Positions 9,103-18,209 of a stretch of 64,000 bases of DNA are shown in pieces (within the stretch, counting starts at the first letter, position 1; every line of letters begins with the position of its first letter). The notes below the pieces were generated by a model. The model ran no database searches and was not told where the DNA came from. It was given only the letters and a program-made list of their open reading frames with translations. The position numbers and the translations under genes were made by a program. This DNA is from Thalassotalea euphylliae (GTDB lineage Bacteria > Pseudomonadota > Gammaproteobacteria > Enterobacterales > Alteromonadaceae), in NCBI RefSeq assembly GCF_003390395.1, contig NZ_QUOV01000001.1, forward strand, positions 1,984,001-2,048,000. Direction: 5' to 3'.

Positions 9103-9879
9103 TCAGTGTGTTGGAGAAGTTTGAACTGCTTGCTCTTTAATCGAATTGATGTGAAATTGTTGCCATTGAGATGCGGGTAACTGTTGTTCAATGTTTCGCA
9201 TTGTTTGCCATACGGAATTCACTGTCATTTGGTTAACCAGCCAAACTGGAATGGCACCATTTGGATCAACACTAAATTCGTAAGCAATATGAATATAGCC
9301 AAGTCGCTCAATGGGTTTGATGAGCCAGTTAGCGTGCAATACGCTAACTCTAACAATGTCGTCAGAAAGTGGTACTTCATTGCCTGCATCTTTTACATGA
9401 ATATTGATGCTGAGATCCGACTGTTGTGTAAACTCTGTGTCTATCACCATATCTCGGGGCTTAACTGGCCAAATACCTTCAAAATAGGTGATGAAAATAT
9501 TACGGGTTGGCGATTCCTGGCTGATCAATTCACTATGGTAGGCATTATCCAGCCAATTGGGAATGTTGTCATAATCTTGTAAGAACAATAAAAAACCGGA
9601 AAGGGAAGATCGAACGGTAAGCTCGGCTTTAATATGAGCAAGGTGTTTGTTCTCGTTTTGCTTTTGAGCCTTTGCACGCTTAGCTGTATAGACTTTAACA
9701 GCGTCGCTAGTTCGCACCAATTGCCAATGTGTAGCTGTACTCTCATTTTCAACTTTTTCTATAACATCATTCGCGTAACTTTTACCAAGAATAAGAGGGT
9801 TTGCAACAATTGATAAAAGCAGTGGAAACGTTATTTTAACTAAATGATGAAAAAGCTTTGAAAAACGCCTGTTTGCCAT
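9103..9879 (-). CDS. START-domain (lipid-binding) secreted protein
   Basis: A 258-residue protein with a hydrophobic N-terminal segment (FPLLLSIVANPLI, about 18-30) ending in a possible cleavage site near SYA-ND, so probably periplasmic or membrane-anchored. The rest fits the START/SRPBCC helix-grip fold: WQLVRTSDAVKVYTA, YDNIPNWLDNAYHSELI, WPVKPRDMVI and WLIKPIERLGYIHIAYEFSVDPNGAIPVWLVN (quoted in part) follow the family pattern. The ligand is unknown; a lipid or hydrophobic metabolite is the family expectation. It is monocistronic by spacing. Confidence 0.8.
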   Translation of the reverse strand: MANRRFSKLFHHLVKITFPLLLSIVANPLILGKSYANDVIEKVENESTATHWQLVRTSDAVKVYTAKRAKAQKQNENKHLAHIKAELTVRSSLSGFLLFLQDYDNIPNWLDNAYHSELISQESPTRNIFITYFEGIWPVKPRDMVIDTEFTQQSDLSINIHVKDAGNEVPLSDDIVRVSVLHANWLIKPIERLGYIHIAYEFSVDPNGAIPVWLVNQMTVNSVWQTMRNIEQQLPASQWQQFHINSIKEQAVQTSPTH

Positions 9880-10018
9880 TGAAATATCCGCTTAATTTTT
9901 CTATTCTTCCGAGCTCATTTGTATTAGACCATATTTTGCGTGTTTTAGGTTCGAAAAAGTAATTCGAAACGATAATGCAATTTCTGATGGCTAATCACAC
10001 TTTTATTTAAATTAACAA

Positions 10019-10039
10019 GCGGCGCTACGTGTGCGTCGC
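10019..10039 (+). promoter_or_regulatory. Candidate thrS translational operator hairpin
   Basis: Stem GCGGCG / CGUCGC (six pairs, one G-U) with a 9-nt loop CUACGUGUG, ending 9 nt before the Shine-Dalgarno AAGGA (10048-10052). The loop contains CGU, the sequence of one tRNA-Thr anticodon. In E. coli, ThrRS represses its own mRNA by binding a hairpin in this position that mimics the tRNA-Thr anticodon arm. The function here is inferred from position and loop sequence. Confidence 0.45.
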
Positions 10040-10058
10040 CACTGTGTAAGGAAATTTC

Positions 10059-11969
10059 ATGCCTGTAATTACTCTCCCAGACGGAAGTCAACGTTCTTTC
10101 GATAATCCAGTATCTGTAATGGATGTTGCATTAGACATTGGTCCTGGTTTAGCAAAAGCGACACTTGCCGGTCGCATTAATGGTGAGCGCGTAGACGCGT
10201 GCGAAATGATCACCGAAGATTGCCAACTACAGTTGATCACTGCGAAAGATGAAGATGGTCTGGAGATTATTCGCCACTCTTGTGCTCACTTGTTAGGTCA
10301 CGCGATCAAGCAATTATTCCCAGATGTAAAAATGGCGATTGGTCCAACAATCGACAACGGTTTTTACTACGACATCGATTTAGAGCAAGCATTAAACGAC
10401 GATGATTTAGCGAAGTTAGAAAAGCGCATGCTTGAGCTTGCTAAAACTAACTACGCGGTTGTGAAGAAAACGGTTTCTTGGCAAGAAGCACGCGATACGT
10501 TTGAAGCACGCGGCGAAAGCTACAAGATGGAAATCTTAGACGAAAACATCGAGAAAGATGATCGTCCAGGCTTATATCATCACGAAGAATACATCGACAT
10601 GTGTCGTGGCCCACACGTGCCAAACATGAAGCACTGTCATCACTTTAAACTGATGAATGTTGCAGGTGCCTACTGGCGTGGTGATTCAGAAAACAAAATG
10701 CTACAGCGTATTTACGGCACAGCATGGGCAGATAAGAAGCAATTAAAAGCTTACTTACAACGCTTAGCAGAAGCAGAAAAGCGTGACCACCGTAAAATCG
10801 GTAAAGCACTAGACTTATTCCACTGGCAAACCGAAGCGCCGGGCATGGTGTTCTGGCATAACGATGGTTGGACTATTTATACTGAGCTTGAAAAATTCGT
10901 TCGCCAAAAGTTACACGAATACGATTACGACGAAGTAAAAGGTCCATTAATGATGGATCGTCAGTTGTGGGAGCGCTCAGGCCACTGGGACAAATATGCA
11001 GAAAACATGTTCACGACAGAATCTGAAAAACGTGAATATGCGATTAAGCCAATGAACTGCCCAGGCCACGTTCAAATTTTTAACCAAGGTTTGAAGTCAT
11101 ACCGTGATTTACCGCTACGTATGGCAGAGTTTGGTTGTTGTCACCGCAATGAGCCATCAGGTGCATTACACGGCTTAATGCGCGTACGTGGTTTCACACA
11201 AGATGATGCCCATATTTTCTGTACTGAAGATCAAGTACAAGCAGAAGTCACTAAGTGTATTGAAATGGTTTACGATGTATACAAAACCTTTGGTTTTGAA
11301 GACATTCTCGTAAAACTCTCGACTCGTCCTGAAAAGCGCATCGGTGCTGATGAAATTTGGGATAAAGCCGAGGAAGGCCTAGCGAACGCGCTTAAGTCTT
11401 TAGACATCCCATTTGAGTACTTACCAGGTGAAGGTGCATTCTACGGTCCGAAAATTGAGTTCACCTTACTCGATTGTTTAGGCCGTAACTGGCAATGTGG
11501 TACGGTGCAGCTAGACTTTGCACTACCAGGTCGTTTAGATGCGTCTTACATCGGTGAAGATGGTGAACGTCACGTACCGGTAATGATCCACCGTGCAATC
11601 TTAGGTTCATTAGAGCGTTTCATCGGTATTTTAATCGAAGAATACTCAGGTAAATTCCCAACTTGGTTATCACCAATTCAGGCAACTGTGATGAATATCA
11701 CCGACAAACAAGGTGAATATTGTGAAAATGTTGTGAAAAAACTGAAAGAAAGTGGATTTAGAGCCAAAGTTGACTTGAGAAATGAGAAGATAGGCTTTAA
11801 AATCCGCGAGCACACTTTGAAGCGTGTTCCATATCTTTTAGTCGTTGGTGACAAAGAGATGGAAAACGGCGAAATTGCTGTTCGTACACGCGGTGGTGAA
11901 GATTTAGGAAAAATGTCGGTTGAAGACTTTATTGCTAAGCTAACACAAGAAGTTAGCGACAGAACCTAA
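10059..11969 (+). CDS. thrS: Threonyl-tRNA synthetase
   Basis: Charges tRNA-Thr. The 636 residues contain the full set: TGS domain (1-60), the editing domain with [10 protein letters not shown] near 73 and the MCRGPHVPN segment near 182, the class II core with [10 protein letters not shown] (zinc Cys), [20 protein letters not shown] (motif 2) and the C-terminal anticodon-binding domain ending in [20 protein letters not shown]. The start has AAGGA 6 nt upstream. It heads the conserved thrS-infC-rpmI-rplT operon, and a hairpin just upstream may mediate autoregulation. Confidence 0.97.
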   Translation: MPVITLPDGSQRSFDNPVSVMDVALDIGPGLAKATLAGRINGERVDACEMITEDCQLQLITAKDEDGLEIIRHSCAHLLGHAIKQLFPDVKMAIGPTIDNGFYYDIDLEQALNDDDLAKLEKRMLELAKTNYAVVKKTVSWQEARDTFEARGESYKMEILDENIEKDDRPGLYHHEEYIDMCRGPHVPNMKHCHHFKLMNVAGAYWRGDSENKMLQRIYGTAWADKKQLKAYLQRLAEAEKRDHRKIGKALDLFHWQTEAPGMVFWHNDGWTIYTELEKFVRQKLHEYDYDEVKGPLMMDRQLWERSGHWDKYAENMFTTESEKREYAIKPMNCPGHVQIFNQGLKSYRDLPLRMAEFGCCHRNEPSGALHGLMRVRGFTQDDAHIFCTEDQVQAEVTKCIEMVYDVYKTFGFEDILVKLSTRPEKRIGADEIWDKAEEGLANALKSLDIPFEYLPGEGAFYGPKIEFTLLDCLGRNWQCGTVQLDFALPGRLDASYIGEDGERHVPVMIHRAILGSLERFIGILIEEYSGKFPTWLSPIQATVMNITDKQGEYCENVVKKLKESGFRAKVDLRNEKIGFKIREHTLKRVPYLLVVGDKEMENGEIAVRTRGGEDLGKMSVEDFIAKLTQEVSDRT

Positions 11970-12076
11970 TCCTAGTGATTCGCAAGTAAAGTTAAAACGG
12001 ACACAACAAGTTATTTTATCCAGGCATGTATGCAAAACCATGCCTGATTATTTTTAGTTCTTTGGAGGAACAGGCT

Positions 12077-12628
12077 ATTAAAGGTGGTCAAAGAGGCGGT
12101 CAAAAAGAGCCGGCACATCGTTTAAATGAGTTAATTACAGGTATTCCTGGCAACGAAGTTCGCTTAATTGGTTATGACGGCGAAGCAGCTGGTATCGTAA
12201 CGTTAAACGAAGCGATGAACTTAGCGGAGCAAGCAGGTGTTGATTTAGTAGAAATCAGCCCAACGGCAAAACCGCCTGTGTGTCGTGTAATGGATTACGG
12301 TAAGTTCCTTTACGAAAAAGCCAAAGAGCAAAAAGAACAGCGTAAAAAGCAGAAACAAATTCAGGTTAAGGAAATTAAATTCCGTCCTGGTACAGATGAA
12401 GGCGACTATCAGGTCAAACTACGCAACCTGAAGCGCTTTTTAGAAGGTGGTGACAAGGCTAAGGTAACAGTACGTTTCCGCGGTCGTGAAATGGCCCACC
12501 AAGACATTGGTATCGAGCTTTTAAACCGTGTTAAAGCGGATTTACAAGACGTAGCATCTGTAGAATTCTTCCCAAAAAAGGCAGAAGGTCGTCAGATGAT
12601 TATGGTTCTCGCACCAATCAAACGTTAA
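12077..12628 (+). CDS. infC: Translation initiation factor IF-3 (AUU start)
   Basis: Binds the 30S subunit, prevents subunit association and proofreads start-codon choice. It aligns with E. coli IF-3 throughout ([49 protein letters not shown]). The start was set at ATT 12077 because GGAGG (12064-12068) lies 8 nt upstream and the protein then begins (M)KGGQRGG, matching the E. coli MKGGKRV start from AUU. An in-frame ATG at 12026 would add 17 unrelated residues upstream of that Shine-Dalgarno. IF-3 discriminates against AUU, which gives autogenous control. 183 residues. Confidence 0.95.
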   Translation: MKGGQRGGQKEPAHRLNELITGIPGNEVRLIGYDGEAAGIVTLNEAMNLAEQAGVDLVEISPTAKPPVCRVMDYGKFLYEKAKEQKEQRKKQKQIQVKEIKFRPGTDEGDYQVKLRNLKRFLEGGDKAKVTVRFRGREMAHQDIGIELLNRVKADLQDVASVEFFPKKAEGRQMIMVLAPIKR

Positions 12629-12706
12629 TAGTTTGGTCTACAAGTAGTTAATCCGCTTATTTTTATAATTGGATTGCTCACCACTATTATCTTGAAGCTG
12701 GTTATT

Positions 12707-12744
12707 AAGGCCTGCAAGTAGAGCGCAATAAGCACTCTCGCCTT
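12707..12744 (+). promoter_or_regulatory. Candidate L20 autoregulatory stem upstream of rpmI
   Basis: In the 156-bp infC-rpmI gap an irregular hairpin can form: AAGGC (12707-12711) with GCCTT (12740-12744), an asymmetric internal loop, AGAG with CTCT, then GC/GC around loop AATAA. In E. coli, ribosomal protein L20 represses rpmI-rplT translation by binding an irregular stem and a pseudoknot in this gap. The equivalence is inferred; no pseudoknot partner was traced. Confidence 0.4.
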
Positions 12745-12784
12745 GATAGCTTAATATTAATGGCAGAAATGCGGAGTATTTTTC

Positions 12785-12979
12785 ATGCCTAAAATGAAAA
12801 CTAACAAAGGTGCTGCAAAGCGCTTTAAGCCTACAGCTAACGGCTATAAATTCAAGCAAGCTGGTCTTCGTCACATCCTGACTAAGCGCCGTACCAAAGT
12901 TAAGCGTCACTTACGTGCTAAATGCCTAGTTGCCGCTTCTGACATCAAGTCAGTTAAGAAAATGTTACGTCACGCTTAA
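12785..12979 (+). CDS. rpmI: 50S ribosomal protein L35
   Basis: 64-residue, very basic ribosomal protein bL35 starting [15 protein letters not shown], with [16 protein letters not shown] and the C-terminal VKKMLRHA typical of the family. GGAG at 12773-12776 serves the ATG. It sits between infC and rplT as in most gammaproteobacteria, and translation is probably coupled to rplT 16 bp downstream. Confidence 0.97.
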   Translation: MPKMKTNKGAAKRFKPTANGYKFKQAGLRHILTKRRTKVKRHLRAKCLVAASDIKSVKKMLRHA

Positions 12980-12995
12980 TAGGAGAACTTAGACA

Positions 12996-13355
12996 ATGGC
13001 AAGAGTAAAACGTGGTGTTGTAGCACGCCGTTCTCATAAAAAAGTTTTAAAGCAAGCTAAAGGTTACTACGGTGCTCGTAGTCGCGTTTATCGCGTTGCT
13101 TTCCAAGCAGTAACTAAAGCTGGCCAATACGCATACCGTGACCGTCGTCAACGTAAGCGTCAATTCCGTCAACTTTGGATTGCTCGTATCAACGCTGCAT
13201 CTCGTCAAAATGGTTTATCTTACAGCCGTTTCATCAACGGTCTTAAGAAAGCTTCTATCGAGATCGATCGTAAGATCTTAGCAGACATCGCTGTATACGA
13301 TAAAGCTGCTTTCACTGTACTAGTAGAAAAAGCAAACGCGGCATTAGCTGCTTAA
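12996..13355 (+). CDS. rplT: 50S ribosomal protein L20
   Basis: 119-residue bL20, needed for early 50S assembly and known in E. coli as the translational repressor of this operon. Family sequence from [19 protein letters not shown] through [20 protein letters not shown] to the C-terminal alanine-rich end. AGGAGA lies 8-10 nt before the ATG. It is the last gene of the thrS operon; a strong terminator follows at 13383. Confidence 0.97.
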   Translation: MARVKRGVVARRSHKKVLKQAKGYYGARSRVYRVAFQAVTKAGQYAYRDRRQRKRQFRQLWIARINAASRQNGLSYSRFINGLKKASIEIDRKILADIAVYDKAAFTVLVEKANAALAA

Positions 13356-13382
13356 GCTTGACTATTTGAATAGTTGAAACAC

Positions 13383-13410
13383 AAAAAAGGACGCACTAGC
13401 GTCCTTTTTT
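13383..13410 (+). terminator. Intrinsic terminator of the thrS-rplT operon
   Basis: Stem AAAAAAGGACGC / GCGTCCTTTTTT with loop ACTA, 12 paired positions including the A and T tracts, 27 bp after the rplT stop. Confidence 0.93.
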
Positions 13411-13511
13411 ATTAGCTAACATTTATTAGTTAACAAAAGCCTAAAGAAATTATTATTGTGTTTTCATCGATTGAAATCAGACTAATAGATTCTTTAAAGG
13501 AAAGTATAAGC

Positions 13512-14615
13512 ATGAGTCTTGCTGATCAAGTTTTGGCGGTAAATGATGATTTACCCATCCGCACTGATAAACCTGTTCACAGTGGTAAAGTTCGTAGCGT
13601 TTATTGGTTAACAGAAGCCGACAGTCGTCGTTTAATCATCGAGAAAGGATACGACGTTCCCGCCGACACACCATTAGCCATAATGGTGATCAGCGACCGC
13701 ATTTCAGCCTTTGATTGTATTTGGACAGGTGAGGGTGGCATGCGTGGTGTACCAGGTAAAGGTGCAGCGCTCAATGCGGTTTCAAACCATTGGTTTAAGC
13801 TGTTTAAAGAGCAAGGCTTAGCCGATAGTCACATTCTTGATATTCCTCACCCATTTGTCTGGATCGTACAAAAAGCACAACCTGTGATGATTGAAGCGAT
13901 CTGCCGTCAATACATTACCGGCTCTATGTGGCGTGCCTACGAAAAAGGTGAGCGTGATTTTTGTGGTATTGAATTGCCAGAAGGCTTAAGCAGGGACAGC
14001 AAGTTACCAGAGTTGTTACAAACGCCATCAACAAAAGGTATTTTGAAAGGGATCCCTGATGTACCAGAGGCAGATGACGTTAACATTACCCGCAAAAACA
14101 TTGTCGATAACTTCCAAGCCTTCAACTTTAAGTCGGTCGATGATATCGCTTTGTACGAAAAGCTGTTAACGCAGGGCTTTGATGTAATCTCAGACGCGCT
14201 TGGCAAGCTTGACCAAATTTTTGTCGACACTAAATTTGAATTTGGTTATGTCAAAGACAAAGCTGGTAATGACAAGTTAATTTATATGGATGAAGTGGGC
14301 ACACCAGATTCTTCTCGTATTTGGGACGGTGAACAATATCGCGCTGGTAAAGTGGTGGAGAATTCAAAAGAAGGTTTCCGCCAACTATTGCTTAGTCATT
14401 TCCCAGATCCAGACATTCTGCTAAATAAAGAGCGAATGGAAGAGCGTGAAACTCTGGCACACGATAATGAATTACCTGCCGACGTACTCATGCAAGTGTC
14501 AAAAACTTATACCGGTATTGCCGAGAAAATTACTGGTGAAAAAATCATGTTAAGCGACAATCCTAAAGCTGAGATCATTAAAATATTGAAAACCCAGTAC
14601 CAATTAGTTGACTAG
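13512..14615 (+). CDS. purC: SAICAR synthase (long form)
   Basis: Phosphoribosylaminoimidazole-succinocarboxamide synthase of purine synthesis, joining CAIR and aspartate with ATP. Motifs: [11 protein letters not shown] near residue 20 (ATP loop), [10 protein letters not shown] near 62, [15 protein letters not shown] near 137, [11 protein letters not shown] near 240, and [14 protein letters not shown] near 262. The 367-residue length fits the long form seen in Vibrio and Shewanella, not the 237-residue E. coli form. The ATG at 13512 has AAAGGAAA just upstream; an in-frame GTG at 13458 would add 18 residues and lacks a ribosome site. No PurR box was recognised upstream. Confidence 0.93.
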   Translation: MSLADQVLAVNDDLPIRTDKPVHSGKVRSVYWLTEADSRRLIIEKGYDVPADTPLAIMVISDRISAFDCIWTGEGGMRGVPGKGAALNAVSNHWFKLFKEQGLADSHILDIPHPFVWIVQKAQPVMIEAICRQYITGSMWRAYEKGERDFCGIELPEGLSRDSKLPELLQTPSTKGILKGIPDVPEADDVNITRKNIVDNFQAFNFKSVDDIALYEKLLTQGFDVISDALGKLDQIFVDTKFEFGYVKDKAGNDKLIYMDEVGTPDSSRIWDGEQYRAGKVVENSKEGFRQLLLSHFPDPDILLNKERMEERETLAHDNELPADVLMQVSKTYTGIAEKITGEKIMLSDNPKAEIIKILKTQYQLVD

Positions 14616-14994
14616 GCAGTTATTATTTCTGCGAGGTTAATCGGCGAACTCAGCAAATGAAGCAACTGTAATCGTTACTAAAATTTGCTGGGCTTGCCCG
14701 TTAGTAAAGCTAATAGGTAATATGATTTAGCACAGAACTATGTATATAACTTTGTATTTAACGATGTTTACCAATTAGAGAGTACTCATTAAGTATCTAG
14801 GTAATTATTGAAAAATACATTAACGACACACATTTGTATGCGCCCCATTAAATCCTAAGGTAATATTAAGAATAATCTAATCATTACAACTACCTTTATA
14901 CCTAACAAATGTATTTCAGATTGCGAGAAACTGAAATTTAGACTAGTTTCTCAATCTAAGTGTCCTTCAAATTAAGACAAAGGAATTTCCAATT
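14616..14994. other. 379-bp gap between purC and the triple-PAS chemoreceptor
   Basis: No gene seen. An 8-bp inverted repeat CAGCAAAT / ATTTGCTG (14651-14658, 14683-14690) enclosing a small GTAA/TTAC hairpin lies just after purC but lacks a T-run, so it is only a weak terminator candidate. The right end holds the overlapping hairpins listed separately. No sigma-28-like promoter or c-di-GMP riboswitch was recognised. Confidence 0.6.
14913..14956 (+). promoter_or_regulatory. Two overlapping, mutually exclusive hairpins in a probable 5' UTR
   Basis: Hairpin A pairs ATTTCAG (14913-14919) with CTGAAAT (14931-14937). Hairpin B pairs GATTG-cg-AGAAACT (14919-14932) with AGTTTCTCAATC (14945-14956), 12 pairs with a 2-nt bulge. 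They share bases so cannot form together. They end 38 nt before the chemoreceptor ATG, whose AAGGA is at about 14980. A regulatory switch is possible; DNA-level roles are not excluded. Confidence 0.35.
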
Positions 14995-17139
14995 ATGGCA
15001 ACGAAAACCGCTAGTACCCCAGATCACGACTATCAACAAATGATCGCAAAAGTTGATGCATTAAATAAGGTACAGGCCGTTATTGAATTTACATTAGACG
15101 GCACAATCGTGACCGCCAATGATAATTTTCTCAACGCAATGGGTTACACATTGGAAGAAGTTGTAGGCAAGCACCATAGCATGTTTGCAGAAGCTGGCTA
15201 TGCGAATACCGCTGAATACGCTGCATTTTGGCAGCAGTTAAACCAAGGCGAATTTGTCACAGGTGAATTCAAACGTATCGGCAAAGATGGTCAGCCAGTT
15301 TGGATCCAAGCATCGTACAATCCAATTTTCAACGAAGAAGGCAAAGCCACAGGTGTTGTAAAGTTTGCAACTGATATCACCGAGCAAAAAATAGCGGCGG
15401 CGAACTTTCAAGGTCAAATTGATGCTATCAGTAAATCTCAAGCGGTAATTGAATTTAATATGGATGGCACCATTATCACGGCGAATGATAACTTCCTTAA
15501 TGCCATGGGTTACAGTTTAGTCGAAGTGCAGGGTAAGCATCATAGTATCTTTGCTGACCCTGAGTACGCTAACAGTCTAGAGTACAAGCTGTTTTGGGAA
15601 AAACTAGGCCGCGGTGAATTTGAAGCAGGTGAATACCGACGTGTCGGTAAGAATGGGAAAGAAGTTTGGATTCAAGCTTCCTACAACCCAATATTAGATA
15701 TGGAAGGCAAGCCATTTAAAGTGGTTAAGTATGCCTCAGATATTACAGCACAAAAATTACAAGCGGCTAATTTCTCAGGCCAGATTGACGCTATTGGTAA
15801 ATCACAAGCCGTGATTGAGTTTGAATTAGACGGCACCATTATTGAAGCCAATGAAAACTTTTTAATGACCATGGGCTATACACTGGCTGAAGTGAAAGGT
15901 AAACATCACAGCATGTTTGCAGAGCCGGAAGTTGCAGGCAGTGCTGAATATCAGCAATTTTGGCAAAAACTAGGTCAAGGTCAGTTCGACTCAGGTGAAT
16001 ACCGCCGTTTAGGTAAGTTTGGTAAAGAGGTTTGGATTCAAGCTTCATATAACCCAATTTTAGACATGAACGGTAAGCCGTTTAAAGTGGTTAAGTATGC
16101 CACTGATATTACCCAGCGCAAACAAGCGATATCAGAAATCAAAGACAGCATTATGTCGTTATCGGAAGGAGATTTAACCAACCGTATTGACGCTGATCTA
16201 GGTGAAGAATTCAGCGTGTTAGGTGATTCAATGAATTCCTTGCTGGATAACTTAAACGATATGATGAGCACGATTCGCGATGCAGCTGATCATGTGTTCC
16301 ACTCTTCGCGTGAGCTAGCGGTAGGTAACAGTGAGTTAAGTCAACGTACTGAATCTCAAGCGGCAAGTCTTGAGGAAACTGCCTCAGCAATGGAAGAACT
16401 GACTTCTACGGTTCAGCAAAATGCCAATAACGCAACGGAAGCTACTAAACTTTCTACTGTGGCGATGAGTAAAGCCAGTGATGGTGGCGACGTGGTTAAC
16501 AATGCGATTGCTGCGATGCAGGCTATTGAAAAGTCTAGCAAGAAAATCTCTGACATCATCGGTGTTATTGATGAAATTGCATTCCAAACAAACCTACTTG
16601 CACTAAACGCCGCGGTTGAAGCCGCACGCGCTGGCGAACAAGGCCGCGGTTTTGCAGTTGTTGCAAGTGAAGTTCGTAACTTAGCACAGCGCAGTGCGTC
16701 TGCGGCGAAAGAAATCAAAGGTTTGATTAGCGACAGTGTTGATGCGGTTAATCAAGGTAGCAAGCTTGTCGATGATACAGGCAAGACATTTAGCGATGTT
16801 ATCGGCGCGGTACAAGAAGTGGTTACCATGATTTCGGATATCGACTCTGCAAGTCGCGAACAAGCGGTTGGCATTAGCGAAGTGAGCAATGCGGTTTCGC
16901 AAATGGATTCGATGACACAGCAAAATGCCGCATTAGTTGAAGAAGCGACAGCGGCTAGCCGTTCGATGGAAGAGAAAGCGCAAGACTTACTTGAGCAAGT
17001 ATCAAATTTCGAAACGGATGAAGCTTTACAAAGCCCAGTATTAAAGCCTGAAGTGACGCGCGCAAAAGACTTTAACCCGCGTCCTAAGCCGGCAGCGCGT
17101 TTACGCAAGCCAGTAGTTAATGAGTGGGAAGACTTCTAA
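14995..17139 (+). CDS. Methyl-accepting chemotaxis protein with three tandem PAS domains
   Basis: Soluble chemoreceptor (no transmembrane segment seen) feeding CheA/CheW. Three PAS domains occupy about residues 20-141, 142-263 and 264-385, each starting near QAVIEF and ending ASYNPI..VVK(F/Y)A(T/S)DIT, with an exact 122-residue period. A short HAMP-like linker ([25 protein letters not shown]) follows, quoted as 380-410, then the MCP signalling domain with tip [21 protein letters not shown] near 530. The last residues are NEWEDF, which fits the W-x-x-F tether bound by CheR in enteric receptors. AAGGA is 10 nt upstream of the ATG. The ligand is unknown; PAS domains of this type often bind haem or flavin. 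Confidence 0.92.
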   Translation: MATKTASTPDHDYQQMIAKVDALNKVQAVIEFTLDGTIVTANDNFLNAMGYTLEEVVGKHHSMFAEAGYANTAEYAAFWQQLNQGEFVTGEFKRIGKDGQPVWIQASYNPIFNEEGKATGVVKFATDITEQKIAAANFQGQIDAISKSQAVIEFNMDGTIITANDNFLNAMGYSLVEVQGKHHSIFADPEYANSLEYKLFWEKLGRGEFEAGEYRRVGKNGKEVWIQASYNPILDMEGKPFKVVKYASDITAQKLQAANFSGQIDAIGKSQAVIEFELDGTIIEANENFLMTMGYTLAEVKGKHHSMFAEPEVAGSAEYQQFWQKLGQGQFDSGEYRRLGKFGKEVWIQASYNPILDMNGKPFKVVKYATDITQRKQAISEIKDSIMSLSEGDLTNRIDADLGEEFSVLGDSMNSLLDNLNDMMSTIRDAADHVFHSSRELAVGNSELSQRTESQAASLEETASAMEELTSTVQQNANNATEATKLSTVAMSKASDGGDVVNNAIAAMQAIEKSSKKISDIIGVIDEIAFQTNLLALNAAVEAARAGEQGRGFAVVASEVRNLAQRSASAAKEIKGLISDSVDAVNQGSKLVDDTGKTFSDVIGAVQEVVTMISDIDSASREQAVGISEVSNAVSQMDSMTQQNAALVEEATAASRSMEEKAQDLLEQVSNFETDEALQSPVLKPEVTRAKDFNPRPKPAARLRKPVVNEWEDF
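15052..16149 (+). repeat. Three tandem 366-bp units coding PAS domains
   Basis: Units 15052-15417, 15418-15783 and 15784-16149. The motif QAVIEF recurs at exactly 122-codon spacing and segments such as GTAAAGAAGTTTGGATTCA recur with few changes between units 2 and 3. Internal duplication is evident and could allow copy-number change by recombination. Confidence 0.85.
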
Positions 17140-17186
17140 TTATCGTTTTAAAATAGCTAATAAACTAAGATAGTTAGCAAAATATC

Positions 17187-17227
17187 AAAAAAAGCCATCA
17201 TCGAGTATTATCGATGATGGCTTTTTT
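17187..17227 (+). terminator. Intrinsic terminator after the triple-PAS receptor
   Basis: Stem GCCATCATCGA / TCGATGATGGC (11 bp) with loop GTATTA, bounded by a 7-A run and a 6-T run, 47 bp after the stop codon. Confidence 0.93.
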
Positions 17228-17267
17228 AATTCATATGTTTTAGCTGGCAGTTACTAGTTGCTATTTA

Positions 17268-17545
17268 ATACCAAATTGAATAATTATTTGATCACTCAGC
17301 GAGAATTTAAAGGCTCATAGACAAGGTTTGACGTGTAGAGAATGGTTATTCCCCTTTTTTTGAACGAAAAGCAAACGCCATAACGCAGTATATGTGCCTT
17401 TAAAACTCGCCCTTGGGAATGCATAAGCAGCATGATAACTGCACAAAATTCACTTGATGTAGAACGACTATATCGTCATAAATTTCGTTTGTTCTAATAC
17501 TGCTTATGTCATTCTGAGAGGCTAAATAATTAATCAAATTGGTAT
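17268..17545. mobile_element. MITE-like non-coding element with terminal inverted repeats
   Basis: A 278-bp block with no gene is bounded by imperfect inverted repeats: left ATACCAAATTGAATAATTA and right, read in reverse complement, ATACCAATTTGATTAATTA. A second inverted pair lies inside (CATAACGCAGTAT near 17380 and, reversed, CATAAGCAGTATTAG near 17500). It fills nearly the whole gap between the receptor terminator and the GNAT gene stop. No transposase is encoded, so it would need one in trans. A flanking target duplication is not clear. Only one copy lies in this window. Confidence 0.6.
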
Positions 17546-17555
17546 AAGGCCAGTT

Positions 17556-18194
17556 TTATTCGTTATCAGCTAATAACTTAGGTGACGTGACCAAAATCTC
17601 ATAGGGTAAAGGCTCAGCTAATAAATCTTCATCAATACTGAGTGATTGAAAGCCTTGTTTTTGGAAGTAGGCCGAAATTTCTGAACTCGTTGCGGTTTGC
17701 TCAGTTAACTTCATGGCTTGATAGTAAGCTTTATCTTCAGCCAACTCACATTCTTCTGGGTCGATAAAAAAGTGCATTGGCATCGCCATTAACCAAATCG
17801 ACTGCGCTTTTGAGTATTCGTTTGCAAGGTAGTTTAGGATTGCTTTACCTAAACCTTTACCTTGGTATGCTGGCAAAACGCTAATCGCCTCTAGCATAAT
17901 GTGCTGGGTTGCCTTTTTACTCTCTTGTTTTACTGAAAGTTGCTCACTAAGGTCAGCTTTTACATTGTGCCCTTTAAAAAATAAGTTTAATGGCAGCTCC
18001 CAATCTGTGGCACCTAGTTCTTCAAGTGCTTCACAGCTTTGTAGTGCATTGCGATGCTTGTTGATGGTTAGTAGCTCTAATTCAACTTTGGCGATAAGTT
18101 GATCGCCATCTAATACATTTAGCTCTTGATAAAGCTGCCATTCAAAATTTGTTTTAATCTCTGGCGATTGCAGGGAAAAGGTATAGTCGGTCAT
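17556..18194 (-). CDS. GNAT-family N-acetyltransferase
   Basis: Predicted acetyl-CoA-dependent acetyltransferase; the substrate is unknown. Motif A is visible as EAISVLPAYQGKGLGKAILNYL near residue 103, with the Q-x-x-G-x-G pyrophosphate loop. The N-terminal 90 residues are less typical and may help bind the substrate; the C-terminus ends with a short acidic stretch. The DUF1456 gene lies 15 bp upstream on the same strand and the two are probably co-transcribed. The 3' end abuts the MITE-like element. Confidence 0.85.
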   Translation of the reverse strand: MTDYTFSLQSPEIKTNFEWQLYQELNVLDGDQLIAKVELELLTINKHRNALQSCEALEELGATDWELPLNLFFKGHNVKADLSEQLSVKQESKKATQHIMLEAISVLPAYQGKGLGKAILNYLANEYSKAQSIWLMAMPMHFFIDPEECELAEDKAYYQAMKLTEQTATSSEISAYFQKQGFQSLSIDEDLLAEPLPYEILVTSPKLLADNE

Positions 18195-18209
18195 GAATTT
18201 GCCTTGTGC

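Noticed and set aside
12026..12076. ATG start for infC
   Set aside because: It lies upstream of the GGAGG that serves the ATT start, and the added residues match nothing in IF-3.
16413..17108. Antisense open frames over the MCP signalling domain
   Set aside because: Same reason: reverse translations of the conserved alanine-rich signalling helix, with no ribosome sites.
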